Below, piece by piece: positions 35,776-43,262 of a DNA stretch of 64,000 bases; the first letter of the stretch is position 1; each line of letters opens with the position of its first letter. The stretch is from Eubacteriales bacterium (GTDB taxonomy: Bacteria > Bacillota_A > Clostridia > Saccharofermentanales > DTU023): the NCBI GenBank assembly GCA_030532185.1, contig JAUNLO010000002.1:1-64000 (forward strand), written 5' to 3'. The notes beneath the pieces were generated by a model. It saw only the letters and a program-made list of their open reading frames with translations, was not told the DNA's origin and did not search any database. A program made the position numbers and the translations under genes.

Positions 35776-36702
35776 ATGCGAGTCGCTAAATTTGGAGGAA
35801 CATCTTTAGCCACGGCAACACGTTTTCGCCAAGCGGCGGAAATCTTGCTGGCAAAACGCGATCGGAAAATTTGCGTTTGTTCTGCTCCAGGCAAACGTTT
35901 TCCCCAAGACCGCAAAATCACCGACCTCCTCATTGACCTGGCTAGATCAGAAGATGAAGATCGCTCAGTCATTTTACGGCAAGAAATCGAAGCCCACTTT
36001 CAAGAAATCACGGAAGAACTAGGCCTGCGCCCCGCCGACCTCCTCAATGGTCAGCTGATTAGCGAGCGTTTGCAGGAGGAAGAGAAAAGTCTGACTAGCG
36101 ACCGCTACGATGGGCTTATTACCCTGGGAGAGCTGTTTTCCGCCTCAGTTATGGCTGCCTACCTCCGTAAGATAGGCTGTCAGGCGCAATTTGTAGGGGC
36201 CAGTAAGGCCGGAATTTTGGTACATAAGCTGGGAGACCATTATCAAGTTCACCAGGATTCTCTGCACCTTATTCCAGAAAGACTCCTGCCCTTACTTCAG
36301 ACGGCAGACCTTTTAGTAATCCCGGGTTTTTATGGGCGTGATGCCGAGGGCAGGCGCCGTCCCCTCTCCCGAGGAGGATCTGACGTGACCGCTGCTTGGC
36401 TGGCCTCTGCCCTCCAGGCTGACTGTGAAATTTGGACGGATGTTTCTGGAGTCTTCGTGACTGACCCCCGAGTCCATCCCCTAGCCCAGGCACTGCCTCA
36501 GCTGAGCTATGAGCAAATGCTAATCATGGCGGAGCAAGGGGCCAGTGTCTTACACCCGGAGGCTATCTGGCCACTCCAGGAAAAGCAATTGAAGCTCTAT
36601 GTGAAAAATTCTTTTCAGCCAGAGGATCCGGGTACCTATGTAGGACCTATTCCCCCTCCCTCAGGTCATGGTCCAGGATATCCTGACCAGCCAGAAGGTT
36701 AG
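35776..36702 (+). CDS. Aspartate kinase, catalytic domain only
   Basis: A 308-residue amino-acid kinase. Catalytic motifs are intact: KFGGTSLA at residues 5-12, DGLITLGELFSA, LVIPGFYGRDAEGRRRPLSRGGSDVTAA, and IWTDVSGVFVTDPR. The enzyme makes aspartyl phosphate for lysine, threonine and methionine. Usual aspartokinases are about 400 residues or more and end in two ACT domains that bind lysine or threonine; here the frame stops about 17 residues after SFQPEDPGTYV, so no ACT domain exists. Feedback control by amino acid binding should be lost. An AAGGAGGT site precedes the ATG. The last 56 bases overlap the opposite-strand gene at 36647. Confidence 0.85.
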   Translation: MRVAKFGGTSLATATRFRQAAEILLAKRDRKICVCSAPGKRFPQDRKITDLLIDLARSEDEDRSVILRQEIEAHFQEITEELGLRPADLLNGQLISERLQEEEKSLTSDRYDGLITLGELFSASVMAAYLRKIGCQAQFVGASKAGILVHKLGDHYQVHQDSLHLIPERLLPLLQTADLLVIPGFYGRDAEGRRRPLSRGGSDVTAAWLASALQADCEIWTDVSGVFVTDPRVHPLAQALPQLSYEQMLIMAEQGASVLHPEAIWPLQEKQLKLYVKNSFQPEDPGTYVGPIPPPSGHGPGYPDQPEG

Positions 36703-38512
36703 CTAAATAAGCCTCCGAGGAGGCTAGGCTGTAGCCATTGAGGGGCAGGGCATCCAAGTGGGCAAAGCTTCTGGTGTAAAAAAGATACGGTTTGGGCCCT
36801 TGACCGAAGAAGATATTATAGCCACGATCCAGTAGCAGGTCTAAATGTTCCTCCAGGCTGTAAACATGAGAGCCATTGGGAAAAACAAAATAGGGGGTAT
36901 CGGCCAGCCAGGAAGACATGAGCTGGGACCACTGGTCCAACTCTTGACCCAAGTCAGCAAGGGCCAGTCTTCCTGTGTCGTAACCCACATAGCCAGCCGA
37001 AGCAAAAGACCAGCCATGCTCTTGCAGGTAAGTCATCACTCGGGAGGCCGCCTCTCTCTGTCCTAAGATTTCCTCATCCGTCAGTTCGGGGTATACCTGG
37101 CCCACTTGGTCCCAAGCCTCTTTACTGGCTGCGACCTGGTCCTGGCTTACAGCATAACCCAGGAGATTTTCTTCCAGATTGAGCGCCAACAAGGCCTTGG
37201 CACCATCAAAAGCAAAGTCCGGATGCTTAGCAATAAAATCTTCCAGGAGAGGAATGGCATCCAGGTCCCTCCCCTTGGACAAGCCAGCCTGGGCTAGCAA
37301 TTGACCATCTTCCTCCACCGTCAACTTGGCTGCCGTACCGGCTACCTGGTTAAGTACAGAATATTGCCAGCGATCAAAAATCAAAAGCAGGGGTTTCTTA
37401 CCACCGGGAACTTTAAGCTCCACCCTCCGCTGAGGCCAGGACGCAAATTGCCGGCTTGAAATAAGCACATAGTCATTACGGTAGAGAATTTCCAGCAGAC
37501 GTAGAAATTCCTGTCCAGTGATTAGAGAACTGTGGGCATAACCTGCCTCTGTGCTGCGGTTGAAAGCCAATTCAGGACGCACAATTAGGGGGCGTAGGGA
37601 AAGGACTAAAACTTCGCCCTGCCAGGTGTCTACGAGAGGGGGGATAAGTTTTCGTGAAACTTCTAGACGCTCAGCCAACTCCTCTCGCTCTGGAAAAACC
37701 TCGTACATAAGAGTCAAGAGATTGTAGGCCGTATAATATTGCTCAGCCTCCATCATTTGGCCAGTCAAGGTCATGAGGTGAGCGTACTCCCGCTCCTGGA
37801 AAGCAGACAGGCGAAAAGAAGCATATTCGCGGGCAAAGGCTGAACCCTCAAGGTCTTGGGCTAATTCATCCCAGGCTGCCCAAGTTAGTTGCCACTTGTC
37901 ACCTTGCTCTAACAAGCCGGCTTGCTCAAATTTTTCGATTTTAGCTAAGAGACTATTTTTTTGTCCCAGCAGTTCCTGAGTATAGGTTTTGACGTTATCC
38001 AAATCGGCAAAGGCCTGGAGCATGTTTTCCCAATGTCCCGGTTCCAAGCGACCGTCTAAAAGAGCCTCCGTTTTGGTCCGCAAAAAGGGGATGACCTGCA
38101 TGGCGGATAAAAAGCGTAGGTCTTCAATCCGAGTTCTTTCCTCAGGGCTGAGACTATGGCCAGCCTCGAGATTTTGCAGGCTAGAGCTGACTAGGTCAGC
38201 CACTTTTGCTTCCATTTCTACTTGCATGCTCTGGGCTGGAATGCGATCCTTACTGTCCAGCTCCTGGTTGGTGGCCTGCCCCTGGACCCGATAGTAAAGC
38301 TCCATGGCCCCTTCATAGTTTTGAGCCTGCAGGGCTTGGTCAAATTTCGTCAGGGCCGCCTGCTCCGTGCGGGCCCGGCGGAAGTATAGTAAAGTCAAGA
38401 CCAGAGCCACAAAGACCAGTACTATGGCAAGGGAAAGGAGGCTTTTACGTGAAAGCCAAGCTTTTTTAGCCTGGGGGTAGATATACTCACTTCTTTTCTT
38501 CAACAAGTACAC
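36647..38512 (-). CDS. Membrane-anchored polysaccharide-deacetylase-like protein, probably inactive
   Basis: A 621-residue protein with one N-terminal membrane helix (about 24-45), a helical repeat-like middle (about 50-290), and a C-terminal region resembling Clostridial NodB-type deacetylases. The alignable landmarks are GKKPLLLIFDRWQY, LEDFIAKHPDFAFDGAKALL, LGYAVSQ, LQEHGWSFASAGYVG and YFVFPNG. In related active proteins the first reads IDDVNYY-like with two aspartates and the fourth SFASHSYGH; here the second aspartate is Arg and the metal-binding histidines are missing. An envelope structural or binding role is therefore more likely than deacetylation. This is by-eye comparison from memory of the family. 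Its end overlaps the aspartokinase gene. Confidence 0.65.
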   Translation of the reverse strand: MYLLKKRSEYIYPQAKKAWLSRKSLLSLAIVLVFVALVLTLLYFRRARTEQAALTKFDQALQAQNYEGAMELYYRVQGQATNQELDSKDRIPAQSMQVEMEAKVADLVSSSLQNLEAGHSLSPEERTRIEDLRFLSAMQVIPFLRTKTEALLDGRLEPGHWENMLQAFADLDNVKTYTQELLGQKNSLLAKIEKFEQAGLLEQGDKWQLTWAAWDELAQDLEGSAFAREYASFRLSAFQEREYAHLMTLTGQMMEAEQYYTAYNLLTLMYEVFPEREELAERLEVSRKLIPPLVDTWQGEVLVLSLRPLIVRPELAFNRSTEAGYAHSSLITGQEFLRLLEILYRNDYVLISSRQFASWPQRRVELKVPGGKKPLLLIFDRWQYSVLNQVAGTAAKLTVEEDGQLLAQAGLSKGRDLDAIPLLEDFIAKHPDFAFDGAKALLALNLEENLLGYAVSQDQVAASKEAWDQVGQVYPELTDEEILGQREAASRVMTYLQEHGWSFASAGYVGYDTGRLALADLGQELDQWSQLMSSWLADTPYFVFPNGSHVYSLEEHLDLLLDRGYNIFFGQGPKPYLFYTRSFAHLDALPLNGYSLASSEAYLANLLAGQDILDHDLREGE

Positions 38513-38536
38513 TCTCCTTTGCTAGCCCTTAAGTCC

Positions 38537-40828
38537 TTAGCCCTGCCAATCAAGACTAAGTTGCCGCTCCTGTAAAAAGTCATCCTTAAGGAAACGCCCA
38601 TAGGCCGGTAGAGTTCGCACTCGGTAATAGGCATAATCTTCCGCCTTATCTGGTGATAGCAGATAGGCTTCAGTGAGAACATGATCTCCCTTGAGGCCTA
38701 AACCTTGTATGCCCTGCGAAGAACGGGTCTTCTTATAGGGAATCAAATCGGTATCCAAAAGAATTAGACGATTTTGGCTGGAGAGGGCCAGCATATCTCC
38801 CAGGCCGTTTTCCTCTGGGGAGAAAAACATGGCCTTGAGTGGGGCTCCACCGTAAATACCATTGAGTAATTTTTTACGTTTATTTTTGGTTTCATAGCTA
38901 TCCACGCCCACCTTGACCATGCGACCATCGGCAAAGACCAAGAGCAGGTAGCCTTGGAAATCTTTGGTGGCGTGGATGAAGAGGATCTTCTCCCCTTCTT
39001 CTAAGTCTAAAATATTGGGAGCAAACTCTCCCCATTGGGAGGGCTTGTGATCTTCAATCTCATAGGCAAAGAGCTTGTAGACATTGCCCCGGTCGGAGAA
39101 GAAAAGGATTTCAGCCTTGTTGCTACTTTCCACCTCTTGAATGATGCGGTCTTCATCCTTGACCTTAAGGTCACCAGCTGACCTTAAAGAAGTCAAGGGC
39201 AGTTTCTTGAGATAACCCTCCTGGGTAAAGAAGAGCTTCAAGTTATAATCCTCAATTTGAGGTTCTAATTTAATGGCCTCCAGCTTTTCGGCCGCTACTA
39301 GCTGCGTTTTACGGGGTTTACCGTAGATTTTGCCGTAGTCCTTCAACTGGGTAGAAATCAGTTGGTCTAAGCGCTTTTGGCTATGAAGGATAGCCTCCAG
39401 GTCACGAATTTGGTCCTCCAGGGCCGTAATTTCCTGGGTCCTGCGGAGCAAGTATTCTCGGTTTAAGTGACGGAGTTTAATCTCTGCCACGTATTCCGCC
39501 TGGGTCTCATCAATAGAAAAGGCTGCACTCAGATGAGGGACTACATCCTCTTCCTTCTCGGTACGACGAATGATACGAATTGCGCGGTCAATGTCTAAGA
39601 GGACAGCCTCCAAGGCTCTGAGCAGGTGAAGCTTATCTGCCAGTTTAGCCTTGTCAAAGGCCAACTCACGTGCCAGGCAAAGTCTACGCCAAGCCAGCCA
39701 TTCCAAGAGAATTTCTCGAACTCCCAGGACCCCGGGTTTGTTATCTACCAAGAGATTGCAGTTACAGGAAAAAGAGGAAATTAAGGGAGTCAGGGCATAG
39801 AGTTTTTTAAGCACTAATTCCGGATCTGAATTTTTCTTGAGATCAAGGGTAATCCTCAGGCCCTTCAGGTCGGTTTCATCCCGAATATCCACTATTTCTT
39901 TGAGCTTGCCATTCTTAACGTTTTTATTGACATCCTCGATAATGGCCTCAATCGTAGTGGAGTAGGGTATTTCTAAAATTTCTATGCGCAGGGGCTTGTG
40001 GGTTATTTGGCATTTGGCTTTGAGCTTGAAGGAGCCACGTCCTGTCTTGTAAATCTCTGCCATCTGCGCACGATCGTAGATGATGGCGGCCCCCGTGGAG
40101 AAGTCCGGGGCAGGCATGATATCCAGCAGGTCTGCTTGAGGATTTTTGAGCAAAGCCCGGGCAGCCTCACAGACTTCTAGCAGGTTAAAAGAAGGAATGT
40201 TGGAAGCCATGCCTACAGCAATCCCCTGGTTGGCATTGAGGAGTATGGTCGGCAAAGCTGCCGGCAGCAAGAGAGGTTCCTCCAAGGTACCGGAATAGTT
40301 GGGCACAAAGTCTACCGCATTCTTTTCCAAGCCCCGGAAGAGGGCCTCACAGGACTTATCCAAGCGGGCTTCCGTATAGCGGTAGGCAGCGTACTGCATA
40401 TCTCGTGAATAGACCTTACCCATATTGCCTTTGGAGTCAATCCAAGGATGGAGCAGGGCCTCATTGCCCCGGGTCATGCGGACCAGGGTTTCATAAATAG
40501 TTTGATCACCATGGGGATTGAAGGCCATGGTCTGGCCTACAATATCCGCACACTTGGCCCTCTGCTCACGCATGAGGCCCATGCGATACATGGTATACAG
40601 GACCTTGCGCTGGGAAGGCTTGAAACCGTCTATTTCCGGTATAGCCCGGGACACAATAACTGACATGGCATAGGGCATGTAGTTATCTTTAAGGGTATCC
40701 GTAATGGTGACTAACTCTGTTTCACCCGTACGAGCATCCTGGGCAAAGGCCTGGTAGGCAGGAAGTTTTGACGTCCCAGTTTGAGACTTATCCGGACCAG
40801 CTTGTTTACGTTTCGGCAACTTAACCAC
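38537..40828 (-). CDS. parC: Type IIA topoisomerase subunit A (ParC/GyrA-like)
   Basis: A 763-residue breakage-reunion subunit. The winged-helix/tower core starts at PYAMSVIVSRAIPEIDGFKPSQRKVLYTM; the catalytic tyrosine is Tyr151 in AAYRYTEARL. A GQTMAFNPHGDQTIYETLVRM segment matches the QRDR region. The C-terminal region is a diverged beta-pinwheel with no clear GyrA box, which favours topoisomerase IV-like decatenation over supercoiling. It starts with GTG and follows the B subunit by 11 bases. This belongs to a diverged type IIA pair I recall in Clostridia; gyrase proper is presumably elsewhere. Confidence 0.85.
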   Translation of the reverse strand: MVKLPKRKQAGPDKSQTGTSKLPAYQAFAQDARTGETELVTITDTLKDNYMPYAMSVIVSRAIPEIDGFKPSQRKVLYTMYRMGLMREQRAKCADIVGQTMAFNPHGDQTIYETLVRMTRGNEALLHPWIDSKGNMGKVYSRDMQYAAYRYTEARLDKSCEALFRGLEKNAVDFVPNYSGTLEEPLLLPAALPTILLNANQGIAVGMASNIPSFNLLEVCEAARALLKNPQADLLDIMPAPDFSTGAAIIYDRAQMAEIYKTGRGSFKLKAKCQITHKPLRIEILEIPYSTTIEAIIEDVNKNVKNGKLKEIVDIRDETDLKGLRITLDLKKNSDPELVLKKLYALTPLISSFSCNCNLLVDNKPGVLGVREILLEWLAWRRLCLARELAFDKAKLADKLHLLRALEAVLLDIDRAIRIIRRTEKEEDVVPHLSAAFSIDETQAEYVAEIKLRHLNREYLLRRTQEITALEDQIRDLEAILHSQKRLDQLISTQLKDYGKIYGKPRKTQLVAAEKLEAIKLEPQIEDYNLKLFFTQEGYLKKLPLTSLRSAGDLKVKDEDRIIQEVESSNKAEILFFSDRGNVYKLFAYEIEDHKPSQWGEFAPNILDLEEGEKILFIHATKDFQGYLLLVFADGRMVKVGVDSYETKNKRKKLLNGIYGGAPLKAMFFSPEENGLGDMLALSSQNRLILLDTDLIPYKKTRSSQGIQGLGLKGDHVLTEAYLLSPDKAEDYAYYRVRTLPAYGRFLKDDFLQERQLSLDWQG

Positions 40829-40839
40829 CTACCCTTAAA

Positions 40840-42840
40840 CTAAATTACATCCAGCATGGACATATACTCATGTCCGTGCTGGGCAATGTACTGCTTGCGC
40901 CCCTCTAAATCATTGCCTAGGAGGGTATCGAAGCACATAGCGGCACTGGCGGGATCTTCAGGGTAAACCTGGTAAAGCCTGCGGGTATCAGGATTCATGG
41001 TGGTCAGCCACATCATTTCCGGTTCGTTCTCACCCAATCCCTTAGACCTCTGGATATGGACCTTACCCTTGGGCAAGGCGTCGACAATGGCTTTCTTTTC
41101 CTGGTCGGAATAGGCAAAGTAAGACCGGTCCTCCCCTTTAAGCTGATGGGTTATTTCAAAAAGGGGTGATTCTACGATATAAATTTTTCCCTCATTGATG
41201 AGCTCCGGGGTAAGCCGGTAAAACATGGCTAGAATCAGGGTGCGGATTTGGAAACCATCTACGTCCGCGTCGGTACAGATAATAATTTTCTCCCAGAGCA
41301 GCTTTTCTATATCAAACTCCGCAATTTCCCTTTTCTTCTTGCCTTCAATATGGATGCCACAGCCCAAGAGCTTAATCAAATCCATAATGATGTCATTTTT
41401 GAAAATTTGTGTATAGGAGGCTTTAAGGCAGTTCAGGATTTTACCCCGCAGGGGGATAACCGCTTGGAATTCCGCATCCCTGGCCATTTTTACAGAGCCC
41501 AAGGCGGAGTTACCTTCCACGATATAGAGTTCCCGCCTATTAACATCCTTGGTACGGCAATCCACAAAATTATCCACCCGGTGGTAAATATTATCTATTT
41601 GCCCACTCAAACGTTTTTTGAGGCTAAGCCTCTGTTTTTCGGCATTTTCCCGCGACCTTTTATTGACTAAAATTTGGTCTAAAACACGGTTGGCCTCCGC
41701 CTGGTGCTCGACAAACCAAATGTGGAGGCGCTGGCGCAGGAGGTCAGTCAAAAAGGCCTGGATGTAGCGGTTATTTATGGCTTTTTTGGTTTGGTTCTCG
41801 TAGGAAGAAAAGGTGGAGAAAGAAGAGATAATGAGGACCAGGCTGTCCGAGATATCCTTGAAAGAAATCTTGCTTTCTTCATTCTGGTATTTATTTTGAG
41901 CTTTAGCGGCAGCATCAAATTCGGCCACAAAGGCAGACCTAGCAGCCCTTTCCGGAGAACCGCCATATTCCAACCAGGAAGAATTGTGGTAAAACTCAAT
42001 TACGGGATCCTGGTTGCTAAAAGCAAAAACCAGCTCAGCCTTAACTAAGTATTCCTCTTTATCTTGCCGATCCTTGCCCCTACCTTCGCCTGAAAAATAG
42101 GCCAGTTCAGATAGGGCATCTTGGGCCAAGAGTTCTGCTGCATGGCCTTTAATTCCCTCGGCATAGTAATAATCATAGGTCTGCCCCGTAACTTCGTCGA
42201 CTAATTTAAAACTGATACCCGCATTGATGATGGCTTGTTGGCGTAAGACCTGCTGGAGATAAGTCAAGGGAATTTCCACTTCCGTAAAGACTTGCCTGTC
42301 AGGTTTCCAGTGCTGGCTGGTTCCCCTTTTCTTACCAGAATAGGGGGTTTTTTGCAGGCCTCCCACATTCTCGCCCTTCTCAAAATGCAACTCATAATGA
42401 AAGCCGTCACGGTAAACCGAAACGTCAAAAAATTCCGAAGCATATTGCGTAGCACAAGCACCCAGGCCGTTCAAGCCCAGACTAAACTTGTAAGTGCCTC
42501 CCTGAGCATTGTCATATTTGCCACCGGCATAAAGCTCACAATAGACCAACTCCCAGTTATAGCGTTCTTCCAGCTTGTTGTAGTCCAGGGGTATACCCCG
42601 CCCCTCGTCCGTAACTTGCAAGGAATAATCCTTAAAACGGGTAACTGTTATGAGCTTGCCATAGCCCTCTCGCGCCTCATCTATAGAGTTGGACAGAATC
42701 TCAAAAAAGGAGTGCTGGCAGCCCGCCAGATCATCTGAACCAAAAATAACGCTGGGACGTTTGCGCACCCGGTCAGCTCCCTTAAGCGAGCTGATGCTCT
42801 CGTTGCCGTAGTTTTCTGTTTTAGCTACTTTACGGGGCAT
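40840..42840 (-). CDS. parE: Type IIA topoisomerase subunit B (ParE/GyrB-like)
   Basis: A 666-residue ATPase subunit. The GHKL domain has Glu47 and Asn51 in FFEILSNSIDEA and DEGRGIP; the transducer contains the ATP-lid lysine region; TOPRIM begins at LYIVEGNSALG (442-446) and continues with ICTDADVDGFQIRTL. Two positions are unusual: the usual RKRPGMYIG reads RKRPSVIFG, and the TOPRIM EGDSA reads EGNSA, though the catalytic glutamate is kept. It ends QHGHEYMSMLDVI. It is the first gene of the parE-parC pair. Confidence 0.87.
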   Translation of the reverse strand: MPRKVAKTENYGNESISSLKGADRVRKRPSVIFGSDDLAGCQHSFFEILSNSIDEAREGYGKLITVTRFKDYSLQVTDEGRGIPLDYNKLEERYNWELVYCELYAGGKYDNAQGGTYKFSLGLNGLGACATQYASEFFDVSVYRDGFHYELHFEKGENVGGLQKTPYSGKKRGTSQHWKPDRQVFTEVEIPLTYLQQVLRQQAIINAGISFKLVDEVTGQTYDYYYAEGIKGHAAELLAQDALSELAYFSGEGRGKDRQDKEEYLVKAELVFAFSNQDPVIEFYHNSSWLEYGGSPERAARSAFVAEFDAAAKAQNKYQNEESKISFKDISDSLVLIISSFSTFSSYENQTKKAINNRYIQAFLTDLLRQRLHIWFVEHQAEANRVLDQILVNKRSRENAEKQRLSLKKRLSGQIDNIYHRVDNFVDCRTKDVNRRELYIVEGNSALGSVKMARDAEFQAVIPLRGKILNCLKASYTQIFKNDIIMDLIKLLGCGIHIEGKKKREIAEFDIEKLLWEKIIICTDADVDGFQIRTLILAMFYRLTPELINEGKIYIVESPLFEITHQLKGEDRSYFAYSDQEKKAIVDALPKGKVHIQRSKGLGENEPEMMWLTTMNPDTRRLYQVYPEDPASAAMCFDTLLGNDLEGRKQYIAQHGHEYMSMLDVI

Positions 42841-42951
42841 ATACTACCTTTCTTTACTTGGTAAAAGCCGGCCCTAGCAGATGGCGGGCTAGATTTACGG
42901 GAAAAATGACCTCGAAAAAAGCAGGTCCTAGAGGCCTTAATAACCTGAAGC

Positions 42952-42960
42952 ATTATAACA
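42952..42960 (-). promoter_or_regulatory. Extended -10 promoter for parE-parC
   Basis: Reading leftward, TGT-TATAAT forms an extended -10 element about 110 bases before the parE ATG. No good -35 box is present. The rest of the 42841-43000 gap shows nothing else I can support. Confidence 0.5.
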
Positions 42961-43002
42961 CAGGAGCATTTCTAGCTGCCTTACAAAGCTTTTACAGGCT
43001 TG

Positions 43003-43042
43003 CCGCCAAAAGCAAAGACCCTGGAAGACAGTCTCCAGGGTC
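43003..43042 (-). terminator. Rho-independent terminator after tRNA-Gly/tRNA-Arg
   Basis: Reading leftward, a 9-bp stem (GACCCTGGA with TCCAGGGTC, 43017-43042) is followed by TTTGCTTTT. It begins just after the encoded CCA of tRNA-Arg. Confidence 0.85.
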
Positions 43043-43044
43043 GG

Positions 43045-43121
43045 TGGCGAGCGCAGCAGGATTCGAACCTGCGACCTACGGCTTAGAAGGCCGTTGCTCT
43101 ATCCAGCTGAGCTATGCGCCC
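43045..43121 (-). tRNA. tRNA-Arg (anticodon TCT)
   Basis: Complete cloverleaf: acceptor GGGCGCA/TGCGCTC with one G-U pair, anticodon stem ACGGC/GCCGT with loop CTTCTAA and anticodon TCT, T-loop GGTTCGAATCC, encoded CCA. It reads AGA codons and follows tRNA-Gly by two bases. Confidence 0.96.
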
Positions 43122-43123
43122 AT

Positions 43124-43197
43124 TGGAGCGGGTGAAGGGAATCGAACCCTCGTATTCAGCTTGGAAGGCTGATGTTCTACCATTGAACTACACCCGC
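43124..43197 (-). tRNA. tRNA-Gly (anticodon TCC)
   Basis: Complete cloverleaf: acceptor GCGGGTG/CACCCGC, anticodon loop CTTCCAA with anticodon TCC, T-loop GGTTCGATTCC, encoded CCA. It is the first tRNA of the two-gene Gly-Arg unit. Confidence 0.96.
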
Positions 43198-43230
43198 ATA
43201 TCCCTTTGGGCTAATATTTTAAGCTAAGCA

Positions 43231-43259
43231 ATCATAGCGCACTGGCCAGAACTTGTCCA
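43231..43259 (-). promoter_or_regulatory. Sigma-A promoter of tRNA-Gly/tRNA-Arg
   Basis: Reading leftward, TGGACA (43254-43259) and TATGAT (43231-43236) are 17 bases apart. The boxes lie just after the stop of the SH3 gene. Confidence 0.75.
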
Positions 43260-43262
43260 GGC

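Noticed and set aside
41248..41670. A 140-residue plus-strand frame opposite parE
   Set aside because: It lies wholly inside the well-supported parE TOPRIM region and has no ribosome site or recognisable domain.
42858..43172. A 104-residue plus-strand frame over tRNA-Arg and its terminator
   Set aside because: It reads through the antisense of two tRNAs; its apparent SGVASAAGFEPATYGL-like stretch is the complement of the tRNA T and anticodon arms.
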